Shown: piece by piece, positions 23,661 to 31,598 of the stretch
Position numbering within the stretch: position 1 is the stretch's first letter
How the letters are laid out: each line of letters opens with the position of its first letter
Assembly (NCBI GenBank): GCA_022769545.1
Contig: JALEJS010000009.1
Location: 1-43,933 of the forward strand
From: Blautia sp.
GTDB taxonomy: Bacteria > Bacillota > Clostridia > Lachnospirales > Lachnospiraceae
Reading direction: 5' to 3'
Length of the DNA stretch: 43,933 nt
Position numbers and translations under genes: made by a program
The notes under the pieces: generated by a model
What the model saw: the letters and a program-made list of their open reading frames with translations, nothing else
Databases searched by the model: none
Told to the model about the DNA's origin: nothing

Positions 23661-25463
23661 ATGGCGGAGAGCATGAAGGGACTGCACAGAACATGCCGCT
23701 GTGCAGAAGTAACCAGTGAGATGATCGGCAAAGAAGTGACACTGATGGGATGGGTGCAGAAGGCGCGCAACAAAGGCGGAATTGTCTTTGTGGATCTGCG
23801 GGACCGTTCCGGTATTATGCAGCTGATTTTCGAAAACGGAAAAATTGATGAGGAAGGTTTCGAGAAAGCGGGAAAACTCAGAAGTGAATTTGTCATTGCG
23901 GTAACCGGAACGGTAGAAAAGCGCGGCGGAGCCGTAAATACGAATCTTGTGACAGGAGAACTGGAGCTGATTGCAGATTCTCTGCGTGTTCTTGCAGAGG
24001 CGGATGTTCCTCCGTTTCCGATTGAAGAAAACTGTAAGACAAAGGATGAAATCCGTCTGAAATATCGTTACCTGGATCTGAGACGTCCGGATCTGCAGAG
24101 AAACCTGATGCTGAAAAGCCGTGTAGCCATGCTTACGAGACAGTTCTTTGCAAAGGAAGGTTTTCTTGAGATTGAGACTCCCATGCTGGGAAAAAGCACA
24201 CCGGAAGGTGCCAGAGATTATCTGGTTCCCTCCAGAGTTCACCCCGGCAGCTTTTATGGGCTTCCGCAGTCTCCGCAGCTGTATAAGCAGCTGCTGATGT
24301 GCTCCGGATATGACCGTTATATCCAGATCGCCCGCTGCTTCCGTGATGAGGACCTGCGTGCGGACAGACAGCCGGAATTTACCCAGATCGACATGGAGCT
24401 TTCCTTTGTGGATGTGGATGATGTGATCGATGTTAATGAGCGATATCTTGCATTCCTTTTCCGGGAGGTACTGGGTGTGGAGGTTCCGCTTCCGATTCAG
24501 AGAATTACATGGCAGGAAGCGATGGACCGATATGGCTCTGACAAACCGGATCTCAGATTCGGAATGGAACTTCACGATGTGAGTGAGGTTGTGAAGGATT
24601 GTGGTTTTGCAGTGTTCTCCGGTGCTCTTGCGGCAGGAGGCAGTGTTCGTGGCATCAATGCAAAGGGACAGGGGCCGATGCCTCGTAAGAAAATTGACAA
24701 GCTGGTTGACTTTGCAAAGGATTACGGTGCAAAAGGACTTGCCTATATTGCCATTGCAGAGGATGGAACACGCAAATCTTCGTTTGCAAAGTTTATGACA
24801 GACGAAGAAATGGATGCCCTGGTGTCGGCTATGGAAGGTGAGGCAGGAGATCTTCTTCTGTTTGCTGCGGACCGAAACAAGGTGGTTTATGATGTCCTTG
24901 GCGCACTTCGTGTGGAACTGGCAAAGCAGATGGATCTTCTGGATAAAAATGAGTATCGTTTTGTCTGGGTGACAGAATTCCCGCTTCTTGAGTGGAACGA
25001 GGATGAAAACCGTTTTCAGGCAATGCATCATCCGTTCACCATGCTTATGGAAGAAGATCTGGAGCTTCTGGACACAGATCCCGGAAAGGTTCGTGCAAAG
25101 GCTTATGATATCGTACTGAACGGAAATGAGATCGGCGGCGGAAGTGTTCGAATTCATCAGAATGATATCCAGGAAAAAATGTTCGAGAAACTCGGATTCA
25201 CGAAAGAAGCAGCCTATGAGCAGTTCGGATTCCTTCTGAATGCATTTAAATATGGAGTGCCACCTCACGCCGGGCTCGCGTATGGTCTGGATCGTCTGGT
25301 TATGCTGATGGCAAAAGTGGACAGCATTCGTGACGTAATCGCATTCCCGAAAGTGAAGGATGCCTCCTGTCTGATGACTGAGTCACCAAGTCGTGTCAGT
25401 GAGGCACAGCTGGAGGAACTGGGACTGGAAATCGAAGAAAAACAGACGGAATCTGACAGATAG
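23661..25463 (+). CDS. aspS: Aspartyl-tRNA synthetase, bacterial type
   Basis: A 600-residue class II synthetase. The N-terminal OB anticodon-binding domain is at residues 1-110 (VTLMGWVQKARNKGGIVFVDLRD). The catalytic core has RYLDLRRPDLQRNL, FRDEDLRADRQPEFTQID (motif 2) and GLAYGLDRLVMLM (motif 3). The inserted GAD domain of bacterial enzymes lies around residues 290-420. The start is ATG 23661, preceded by AGGAGGAAAGG. The open frame also extends back to 23619, but that part overlaps the end of hisS. I cannot tell from sequence whether the enzyme is discriminating or also charges tRNA-Asn. It is the last gene of the long operon. Confidence 0.96.
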   Translation: MAESMKGLHRTCRCAEVTSEMIGKEVTLMGWVQKARNKGGIVFVDLRDRSGIMQLIFENGKIDEEGFEKAGKLRSEFVIAVTGTVEKRGGAVNTNLVTGELELIADSLRVLAEADVPPFPIEENCKTKDEIRLKYRYLDLRRPDLQRNLMLKSRVAMLTRQFFAKEGFLEIETPMLGKSTPEGARDYLVPSRVHPGSFYGLPQSPQLYKQLLMCSGYDRYIQIARCFRDEDLRADRQPEFTQIDMELSFVDVDDVIDVNERYLAFLFREVLGVEVPLPIQRITWQEAMDRYGSDKPDLRFGMELHDVSEVVKDCGFAVFSGALAAGGSVRGINAKGQGPMPRKKIDKLVDFAKDYGAKGLAYIAIAEDGTRKSSFAKFMTDEEMDALVSAMEGEAGDLLLFAADRNKVVYDVLGALRVELAKQMDLLDKNEYRFVWVTEFPLLEWNEDENRFQAMHHPFTMLMEEDLELLDTDPGKVRAKAYDIVLNGNEIGGGSVRIHQNDIQEKMFEKLGFTKEAAYEQFGFLLNAFKYGVPPHAGLAYGLDRLVMLMAKVDSIRDVIAFPKVKDASCLMTESPSRVSEAQLEELGLEIEEKQTESDR

Positions 25464-25490
25464 AAACAGTCCGGAAACAGAAATCAGAAA

Positions 25491-25548
25491 AATGCCCTGC
25501 GAAGCAATGTGGTTATAAATACCGCTTTGCCGCAGGGCATTTTATCTT
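25491..25548 (+). terminator. Terminator after aspS
   Basis: AATGCCCTGCG (25491-25501) pairs with CGCAGGGCATT (25531-25541). Inner pairings (AAGC/GCTT and GGT/ACC) extend the stem, and TTTATCTTGTTTCTT follows. It ends the secDF-to-aspS transcript. Confidence 0.85.
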
Positions 25549-25608
25549 GTTTCTTAGGAAATTACTCCAATTTGTTCTATAGATAAAGAACTGGATTTCC
25601 TAAGAAAC
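25549..25608. other. Long inverted repeat next to the aspS terminator
   Basis: GTTTCTTAGGAAAT (25549-25562) and ATTTCCTAAGAAAC (25595-25608) form a perfect 14-bp stem. A further CCA/TGG and GTTC/GAAC pairing lies inside. It lies between the aspS terminator and the structured element that follows, and may be part of the same unit. Confidence 0.7.
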
Positions 25609-25614
25609 AAAAAC

Positions 25615-25747
25615 GCTCCGCGAGGATGCGACCAGATGCATATGGAATTTTGACTGCCTATGGAAGTCCGCATCTGGCGCGTAAAGCGGAGCAAGTCCCT
25701 CAAGGATTGAGGGATACAGGGAGTTCGAAGCGGACTTGTCCGCTTTA
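25615..25747 (-). other. Structured element with mutually exclusive helices; 3' region of the lipoprotein gene
   Basis: Several inverted repeats overlap. GCTCCGC (25615-25621) can pair with GCGGAGC (25686-25692), enclosing CCAGATGC (25632-25639) with GCATCTGG (25670-25677). Alternatively TAAAGCGGA (25682-25690) plus CAAGTCC (25692-25698) can pair with GGACTTG (25732-25738) plus TCCGCTTTA (25739-25747), enclosing the small hairpin TCCCTCAA/TTGAGGGA (25696-25714). The two structures share 25686-25692. Read on the minus strand, the GCTCCGC/GCGGAGC stem is followed by GTTTTTG, so it could terminate the lipoprotein transcript. The elaborate build is more than a simple terminator needs and suggests a dispersed repeat or an RNA. 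Confidence 0.6.
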
Positions 25748-25750
25748 TTC

Positions 25751-26938
25751 TCAATAATCATCATAAGAATAGGAATCGGAATAATCGCTCTCTTCAGATC
25801 CTTCATCCGTCCGGTAGGAATCGGTAAAATCCTCTTCTTCGGATGGAGCCTGCGTGAGAGTGCCGAGAATTGCATTTCCAAGCTCCAGGCTGTTGTCTTC
25901 CAGCTTCCAGGCAACCCCGTCATTGATCAGATGGAAGGTGACGGAGGAGCTTCTCGTATTTTCATTTTTCTGGATGCATTCCAGAAGAATATCAAAGGAT
26001 TTCTGATAACGTTTTTCCTGTCCGTCGATTACCGCTTCGGAAGTGGACAGATACTGATCAATCTGTTCCTGGTAATCTCCCAGGATTGCATCGCTGTCAA
26101 AAGTTGTGATTTTCGTCTGTACTTGTGCATTGTAACCGCTGATGTCGGTGGAGACGATTTCGTAATCAAAACTGGAATGTATTTTTTCGGCAAGGGCCAG
26201 GGCAATTTCCTGTTTCGCAGTATCGGAGTCACTGAAGGAATTTTCCAGACCAAGATAGTTGCTCATCTGATTGAGATTCATCTCTTTCAGTGTTTTCAGA
26301 TATACGTTCAGGGTTTCATCTGGAGAAAGGATGTCCGGATCGGACAGATAGGTCATTAGATTGCCAACCAGATCATTTTCCAGAGAATAGGTACGTTTTA
26401 TTTCCCATGTGTCATCTTCGGTACTCGATAATTCAATGGAGCACTCATGCTGTACTGTGTCGTATTCCGTATCTTTCAGTAATTCGCTCAGGACAGTATA
26501 CCGCTCTTCCAGCGAAAGTCCTGTCTCATTTGTATTCTCTGTGTTTTCTGCAGCATCCATAATATCTTTTTTCAAAAGAGCAGAGGCGTAATCTCTGGCA
26601 AGTGCCTGTGCATCCAGTGTGGTCAGTCTCAGGTCAGCTGTTGCAGAATGATTTTTCTGGTCGACGTCAATACTCAGAATTTTGTAATCAAAATCTTTGA
26701 AAAACAGTGAAAATACTTCGGTTATCCTGTCGGATAGCTGATCGTTATTTTCTGCATCAGGAAAAAGCTCCCTGTATGAGATGTACTTCAGCGTCGTGTC
26801 AGAATCCAGATTCTTCAGAAGATCCAGTTCGTTTGTGATGACTTCCTCAATATCTGTCTTATCAATTCCGGAGCAGCCGATGCCGAAAATAATGAGACCG
26901 ATCAAAAGGATAGGAAGCAGACATTTCACAACTTTCAT
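25751..26938 (-). CDS. Predicted lipoprotein with duplicated domain and acidic Tyr-rich tail
   Basis: I do not recognise a named family. The 395-residue protein begins with a lipoprotein-type signal (CLLPILLIGLIIFGIGCSG, candidate lipidated Cys22; the lipobox is imperfect). The mature part has two similar modules, each with a helix and a beta meander: FDYKILSIDVDQKNHSATAD and LRLTTLDAQAL, versus FDYEIVSTDISGYNAQVQTK and ITTFDSDAIL. This indicates an internal duplication, perhaps NTF2-like. The last 35 residues are rich in Asp, Glu, Ser and Tyr (ending SDSYSYDDY). The gene is divergent from the exporter operon at 27298, whose first adaptor has a similar tail. A good promoter lies at 26973-27001. 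Confidence 0.8.
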   Translation of the reverse strand: MKVVKCLLPILLIGLIIFGIGCSGIDKTDIEEVITNELDLLKNLDSDTTLKYISYRELFPDAENNDQLSDRITEVFSLFFKDFDYKILSIDVDQKNHSATADLRLTTLDAQALARDYASALLKKDIMDAAENTENTNETGLSLEERYTVLSELLKDTEYDTVQHECSIELSSTEDDTWEIKRTYSLENDLVGNLMTYLSDPDILSPDETLNVYLKTLKEMNLNQMSNYLGLENSFSDSDTAKQEIALALAEKIHSSFDYEIVSTDISGYNAQVQTKITTFDSDAILGDYQEQIDQYLSTSEAVIDGQEKRYQKSFDILLECIQKNENTRSSSVTFHLINDGVAWKLEDNSLELGNAILGTLTQAPSEEEDFTDSYRTDEGSEESDYSDSYSYDDY

Positions 26939-26972
26939 AAAGGTTCGTTCCTTTCCAAATATATTTCAGTAC

Positions 26973-27001
26973 ATTTTACCAGATATTGGATGAAAAGTCA
27001 A
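26973..27001 (-). promoter_or_regulatory. Promoter of the lipoprotein gene
   Basis: On the minus strand TTGACT (27001-26996) and TAAAAT (26978-26973) are 17 bases apart, about 40 bases before the start codon. Confidence 0.75.
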
Positions 27002-27149
27002 AAAAACATTACTTTCAGAGAGTCGTGTATAATGTACATAGGGAAAAATGAAAAAACTGTGAAAACGATGTGAAAACCGTGTGGTATTTTTGCAAATACT
27101 TTTCTTTTTTTTCCGAATCTGATATGATGATGCCAGGGGTAAAAGGACG

Positions 27150-27279
27150 AAAACCACACCTTGTCTGCAAGGTCATACATCCACGATTGTGTATGTACGA
27201 TGTGGTTTCAGATCTTTTGATCCTGGTATTGGCAGGATACGATAGACAAAAGTCAGAAAATATGCCATGTCTGCATGGC
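27150..27279 (+). other. Structured leader of the export operon
   Basis: AAACCACA (27151-27158) pairs with TGTGGTTT (27201-27208), closing a junction. Two hairpins lie inside it: CCTTG-TCTG-CAAGG (27159-27172) and CATACA/TGTATG (27174-27195). Downstream are ATCCTG/CAGGAT (27220-27238) and GCCATG-TCTG-CATGGC (27264-27279). The last hairpin ends about nine bases before the GGAGGAG ribosome binding site of the first gene. Two hairpins share the same closing G-C pair and TCTG loop. I do not recognise a known riboswitch class. The arrangement suggests translational or attenuation control. Confidence 0.5.
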
Positions 27280-27297
27280 TGTGTATCGGAGGAGATT

Positions 27298-28809
27298 ATG
27301 AAGAAACGAGGGTTTGTGATTCTGGGGCTGCTTTTGGCAGTTACAGCTGCCGGCGGAGGCGGCTGGTATTATTATACGAAAGTAAAACCTCAGTCAGATG
27401 ACAATATCGTATATGTAACTGCAGTCAGCACTCTGAACGGAGCTGCCGCAGGTGTTGAAAACCGTTATGCCGGCGTAGTGGAACCGCAGGAAACCGTGGA
27501 AGTTAAGCTGGACAGCGGCCGGACAGTTAAGGAAGTTCAGGTGAAGGTCGGAGATACCGTCAAGCAGGGACAGCTTCTGTTTGAGTATGATCTGAGCAGC
27601 ATTCAGGAGGACCTGGCAGAGGCGAAGCTGGCTCTGGACAGGCTGAAAAATGAGGCGCTGAGTCTGGCGGATCAGATTACAACGCTTGAAAAAGAGAAGA
27701 CAAAGGCATCTGCCGATAATCAGCTGTCCTATACCATTGAGATTGAAACCAATAAGATGAACCTGAAGAAAAATGAGTATGACCAGAAAAGCAAGGAGGC
27801 AGAAATCGAGAAGCTTCAGAATGCAACCGGAAATACGGAGGTCAGGAGTGAAATTGACGGAATCATTCAGAAAATAGATAATTCCAAGCTTTCCAATGAG
27901 GACGGAGATTCTCTGGAAGACAGCGGTGATTCTTTCCTCAGTGACAGCAGTAATTCTGACAGCGGTGCATTTATTACCATTTTGAGTACCGGCGCTTACC
28001 GGATTAAAGGACAGGTTAATGAACTGAATATAAGTTCGATCGTTACCGGTGATCCTGTGATTATCCGCTCAAGGGTAGACGAGACACAGATCTGGCGCGG
28101 AACAATGGGAAATGTGGATATGGAAGGATCTACGAGCAACAGCTCCTACAGTATGTATGGAATGATGGACAGCAGCGGAGATTCTCAGACATCTTCAACT
28201 ACATACCCGTTTTATGTGGAACTGGAATCGTCAGATGGCCTGATGCTTGGACAGCATGTATATATTGAGATGGATGAAGGACAGGAAGATGAGAAGTCCG
28301 GGTTATGGCTCAGCGAATATTTCATCGCGGATCTGGATACCTCCAATCCTTTTGTCTGGGTTGCCAACGAGGATGACCGTCTGGAAAAACGTATGGTAAT
28401 TCTGGGACAGTATGACGGCGATCTGGAAAAATATGAAATCGTGGACGGACTTTCGGAAGATGACAGGATTGCCTATCCGACAGAACAACTGGAGGAAGGA
28501 ACAAAAGCAGTCGAAGGGGATGCGACGAAAAACATCGAATATAAGAATGTGGACGATTCCTATGATGCATCTTATGATACGGATTCCTATGATTATGATT
28601 TCTACAGTGAAGATATGGAGTTTGGCGATGAAGAAATCATAGAGGATTTTGGCGGTGAAGGCATAGAGGAATTTGATTACGGAGACGATTACGGCGGTGA
28701 GATCATAGAGATGGAAGACTTTTCTGAAAACGGTATGGGGCAGGACGGAGGAATGCTTCTGGAAGATATGCCTGATATGGGATCGGATGGAGGAGAGTTA
28801 TTAGGATGA
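27298..28809 (+). CDS. HlyD/MacA-type adaptor protein with acidic tail
   Basis: A 503-residue adaptor of a MacAB-like ABC exporter. Residues 5-27 form a single N-terminal membrane anchor. The biotinyl-lipoyl half-motif VEVKLDSGRTVKEVQVKVGDTVKQGQLLFEYD comes next, in segments. A coiled-coil hairpin follows (residues about 105-180, LAEAKLALDRLKNEA ... NLKKNEYDQKSKEAEIEKLQ), then the second lipoyl half (VRSEIDGIIQKID) and beta-barrel domains. The last 85 residues are an Asp/Glu/Tyr/Gly-rich low-complexity tail. The host looks monoderm, so the adaptor probably works in the cell wall zone. The start is ATG 27298, after GGAGGAG. The open frame extends to 27070, but that region is the structured leader. 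Confidence 0.9.
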   Translation: MKKRGFVILGLLLAVTAAGGGGWYYYTKVKPQSDDNIVYVTAVSTLNGAAAGVENRYAGVVEPQETVEVKLDSGRTVKEVQVKVGDTVKQGQLLFEYDLSSIQEDLAEAKLALDRLKNEALSLADQITTLEKEKTKASADNQLSYTIEIETNKMNLKKNEYDQKSKEAEIEKLQNATGNTEVRSEIDGIIQKIDNSKLSNEDGDSLEDSGDSFLSDSSNSDSGAFITILSTGAYRIKGQVNELNISSIVTGDPVIIRSRVDETQIWRGTMGNVDMEGSTSNSSYSMYGMMDSSGDSQTSSTTYPFYVELESSDGLMLGQHVYIEMDEGQEDEKSGLWLSEYFIADLDTSNPFVWVANEDDRLEKRMVILGQYDGDLEKYEIVDGLSEDDRIAYPTEQLEEGTKAVEGDATKNIEYKNVDDSYDASYDTDSYDYDFYSEDMEFGDEEIIEDFGGEGIEEFDYGDDYGGEIIEMEDFSENGMGQDGGMLLEDMPDMGSDGGELLG

Positions 28810-29477
28810 TACTGGAATTAAAGGGAATCTATAAAAACTATCAGCAGGGAAAGATGGAGGTTCCGGTTCTGAAAAACATCAATTTTTCCATGGAAGAAGG
28901 AGAGTATGTCGCGATTATGGGACCCTCCGGTTCCGGGAAAACGACATTGATGAACATTATCGGATGCCTGGATCAGGCTACGGCAGGGACTTTTCTTCTG
29001 GACGGACAGGATATCAGCAAATGCTCGGAAAATGAAATGTCGGATATCCGGCTGCATAAGCTGGGGTTTGTTTTTCAGAGCTTTCATCTTCTTCCGAGAC
29101 AGTCGGCGGTGGCAAATGTTGAGCTTCCTCTGAATTATGCGAAGGTTCCTAAGAAAGAAAGAAGAGAGCGTGCGCTGAAAGCGCTGGACAGAGTGGGTCT
29201 GGCAGACAGGGTGAATTTCCGGCCAAACCAGCTGTCAGGAGGTCAGATGCAGCGTGTGGCGATTGCCAGAGCAATGGTGAATAATCCAAGGCTGCTTTTG
29301 GCGGATGAGCCTACCGGTGCGCTGGACAGTAAGTCCGGAAGACAGGTGATGGAGCTGTTTCAGCGTCTGAATGAGGAAGGCGTATCGGTCCTGATGATCA
29401 CCCATGACCCGGAAATTGCATCCCATGCCAAACGGGTGGTCACCATCCGTGACGGTGAGCTGAAGGAAAAGGAGTGA
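28806..29477 (+). CDS. MacB/LolD-type ABC ATP-binding protein
   Basis: A 223-residue ATPase that energises the exporter. Walker A is GPSGSGKT at residues 39-46, the signature is LSGGQMQRVAIARA, Walker B is LLLADEPTGALD and the switch histidine is in MITHDPE. The family works with FtsX-like permeases such as the one encoded at 31599. It overlaps the adaptor gene by the 4-base ATGA, implying translational coupling. The spacing to the next adaptor is only four bases. Substrates of such systems include peptides, antibiotics and lipoproteins. None can be assigned here. Confidence 0.95.
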   Translation: MILELKGIYKNYQQGKMEVPVLKNINFSMEEGEYVAIMGPSGSGKTTLMNIIGCLDQATAGTFLLDGQDISKCSENEMSDIRLHKLGFVFQSFHLLPRQSAVANVELPLNYAKVPKKERRERALKALDRVGLADRVNFRPNQLSGGQMQRVAIARAMVNNPRLLLADEPTGALDSKSGRQVMELFQRLNEEGVSVLMITHDPEIASHAKRVVTIRDGELKEKE

Positions 29478-29481
29478 CAGA

Positions 29482-31584
29482 ATGGGAAAAGCGAAAAAAA
29501 TACTTGCAGGGAGTCTGGCGGCAGTTCTGGTGGTCAGCGGTACGGCAGGTGCGCTGACCTATATTAAGAAAAATAATGTTAAGGAAATACCCGTCACCAA
29601 GGTATCCGGACTGACACAGTCCTATTACATGCCGGATACGACTCTGGAGGGATATATTACGACCAGTGTTACTCAGAACATAACCGTGGATAAGGACATG
29701 ATCATCAAAGAAGTGTTTGTCAGCCAGGGGGACAGTGTGAGTGTCGGGGACAAGCTTATAGAATTTGATATGACACTGGTGCAGATGGAACTGAATATTG
29801 CAAAGCTGAAAAAACAGCAGCAGCAGGCAGATCTCACAAAAGCCCGGAACCGTCTGACAAGTCTCAAAAACGGAGGCCCTATTGAAGAACAGTCGGCGGA
29901 TGATCTGAATTCTCCCGACAGTGAGACGGGTGGCAGCAGTCCTTCCGGCGATATGGATGAACTGAGTGGAGATGATCTGGCAAGGGCGGATACCAGCCTG
30001 AATGGAAATTATCTGGCTGCATCCATGGCGGTTCCGTGGCTTTTATTGTCCGTGGACAGTGAAGAAGCGGTTCTGACGGAGGAGAATGGCGCAGAGATCA
30101 TGTTTAGCGGGGAAGTCGAAGAGGAAAATGGCCAAGGACAGCAGGAGGATGCTTCTGACAGCGGAAGTGAAGAGGTTTCTTCGGATAATCCGCCGGAGCA
30201 GGAAGGCTCTGATCCCATAGAAGATCCTGGATTTGAGGATCCCGGATATGAGGACCCCGGATATGATGATCCGGAGGAACAGGAACCGGATATGGATTAC
30301 TCTGACACAGATCCTTCCGGCGGAAGTGGGGATAACAGTTTTACAGACGGGTTTATTGATTCGGCAGAGAATCTTCCTTCTCAGACGGAAGAAGAGCTGG
30401 ATTCCGTGGATGATCATGAAGATGGCTTTTTTAATGGTCTTCCGGAATTTTACAGAGTGCTGGATTATGAATCGGTCCCGTATACCGGTACCGGCACAGA
30501 GGAAGATCCATTTGTATTTATGGTGAGCAGTTCCGGCGGAAAAGTAACTGCCAGAGGATCATTTCTGAATAAAATGGCAGGTTATAATGAAGATGGAACG
30601 CAGGTGCTCCACAAGGGCGGCTATTGGTATCTTCTGGAGTTTCATGACGGCGATGTGATTTCCGATTATCAAAACCGGAAAGCATCCTGCATCGGCTACT
30701 ATCTCGTTGACGGAAGCCTTCTGGAAAAACCGGTGTCACCGCAAAGTGAAGTGGAGTTCACACTGAGCGAGGCCAGCCAGTACGAGGAACCGCTGCCGGA
30801 TGACCCCGGCGATTTTGGAGGAGACCCGGGCGGCGGAGAAACGGCTGACAGTACAATGACCCGCGAGGAGGCCATCAAACTGCAGGAGAGCAGAATCTCT
30901 TCGCTGGAGCTGGATATTCAGGAGAGCGACATTGAAATCGGAAAGCTTGAAAAGAAACTGAATCGAGAAGTTATATACAGTAAGCTGGACGGCACGGTTG
31001 CATCGGTGGGAGATCCGCTTACGGCAACCTCTTCCGGAGAATCTTTTATCCGGGTGAAAAGTAAAGATGGTTTTTATGTGAGAGGTACGGTCGGAGAATT
31101 GCTTCTGGATAAGATGGAGCCGGGAACGATCCTGAAATGTTCCAGCTATGAGAGCGGAGATTTTGAGGCGGAGGTACTGGAAGTATCGGACTACCCGGTA
31201 AATTCCGACAGCTATTATGGTGACGGAAATCCCAATGTATCTTTTTATTCTTTTACGGCATCCATCACAGATCCTTCCGTAAAAGTATCGGATCAGGACT
31301 GGCTGACCATGACACTTCAGGCAGATGCTTCCTCCGACGGCAGTCTGGTTCTGAGCAAAGGCTTTGTGCGGACACAGAATGGTGTCAGCTATGTCTATGT
31401 ACAGGAGGACGGTGTGATCAGAAGGAGAAATGTGAAGGTGGCTTCGACTGTGGACGGAGGTTATGATGTGCTGATTACCGAAGGACTTTCCAGAAACGAT
31501 TATATTGCATTTCCTTATTCCAAGGACATTGAGGAAGGTATGAAGACAAAGGAAGTGTCGGCGGAAGAGATGCTTGGGTATTAG
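29482..31584 (+). CDS. Second HlyD/MacA-type adaptor with large acidic insert
   Basis: A 700-residue adaptor, far longer than the usual 350-450. Residues 7-27 are a membrane anchor or signal segment. The first lipoyl half (KDMIIKEVFVSQGDSVSVGD) is at about 71-90 and the first coiled-coil strand (MTLVQMELNIAKLKKQQQQA) starts at 97. The returning strand (EEAIKLQESRISSLELDIQE) begins near 462 and leads into the second lipoyl half (YSKLDGTVASVGDPL). The 328 residues between (about 131-458) replace the hairpin tip. They comprise an Asp/Glu/Ser/Pro stretch with D-P-G-[FY]-E/D repeats, then a compact domain (FYRVLDYESVPYTGTGTEED ... GGYWYLLEFHDGDV ... ASCIGYYLVDGSL). I do not recognise that domain. 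The ribosome binding site is weak (AAGGAG overlapping the upstream stop). Confidence 0.88.
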   Translation: MGKAKKILAGSLAAVLVVSGTAGALTYIKKNNVKEIPVTKVSGLTQSYYMPDTTLEGYITTSVTQNITVDKDMIIKEVFVSQGDSVSVGDKLIEFDMTLVQMELNIAKLKKQQQQADLTKARNRLTSLKNGGPIEEQSADDLNSPDSETGGSSPSGDMDELSGDDLARADTSLNGNYLAASMAVPWLLLSVDSEEAVLTEENGAEIMFSGEVEEENGQGQQEDASDSGSEEVSSDNPPEQEGSDPIEDPGFEDPGYEDPGYDDPEEQEPDMDYSDTDPSGGSGDNSFTDGFIDSAENLPSQTEEELDSVDDHEDGFFNGLPEFYRVLDYESVPYTGTGTEEDPFVFMVSSSGGKVTARGSFLNKMAGYNEDGTQVLHKGGYWYLLEFHDGDVISDYQNRKASCIGYYLVDGSLLEKPVSPQSEVEFTLSEASQYEEPLPDDPGDFGGDPGGGETADSTMTREEAIKLQESRISSLELDIQESDIEIGKLEKKLNREVIYSKLDGTVASVGDPLTATSSGESFIRVKSKDGFYVRGTVGELLLDKMEPGTILKCSSYESGDFEAEVLEVSDYPVNSDSYYGDGNPNVSFYSFTASITDPSVKVSDQDWLTMTLQADASSDGSLVLSKGFVRTQNGVSYVYVQEDGVIRRRNVKVASTVDGGYDVLITEGLSRNDYIAFPYSKDIEEGMKTKEVSAEEMLGY

Positions 31585-31598
31585 AAAGGAGAGATTTC

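Noticed and set aside
22350..23661. T-box leader before hisS, aspS or argS
   Set aside because: Gaps before these genes are 12-28 bases, far too short for a T-box, and no TGGNACCGCG-like segment was seen.
23631..25268. A 545-codon open frame on the minus strand across aspS
   Set aside because: It is antisense to aspS and its composition is implausible. There is no ribosome binding site and no recognisable motif.
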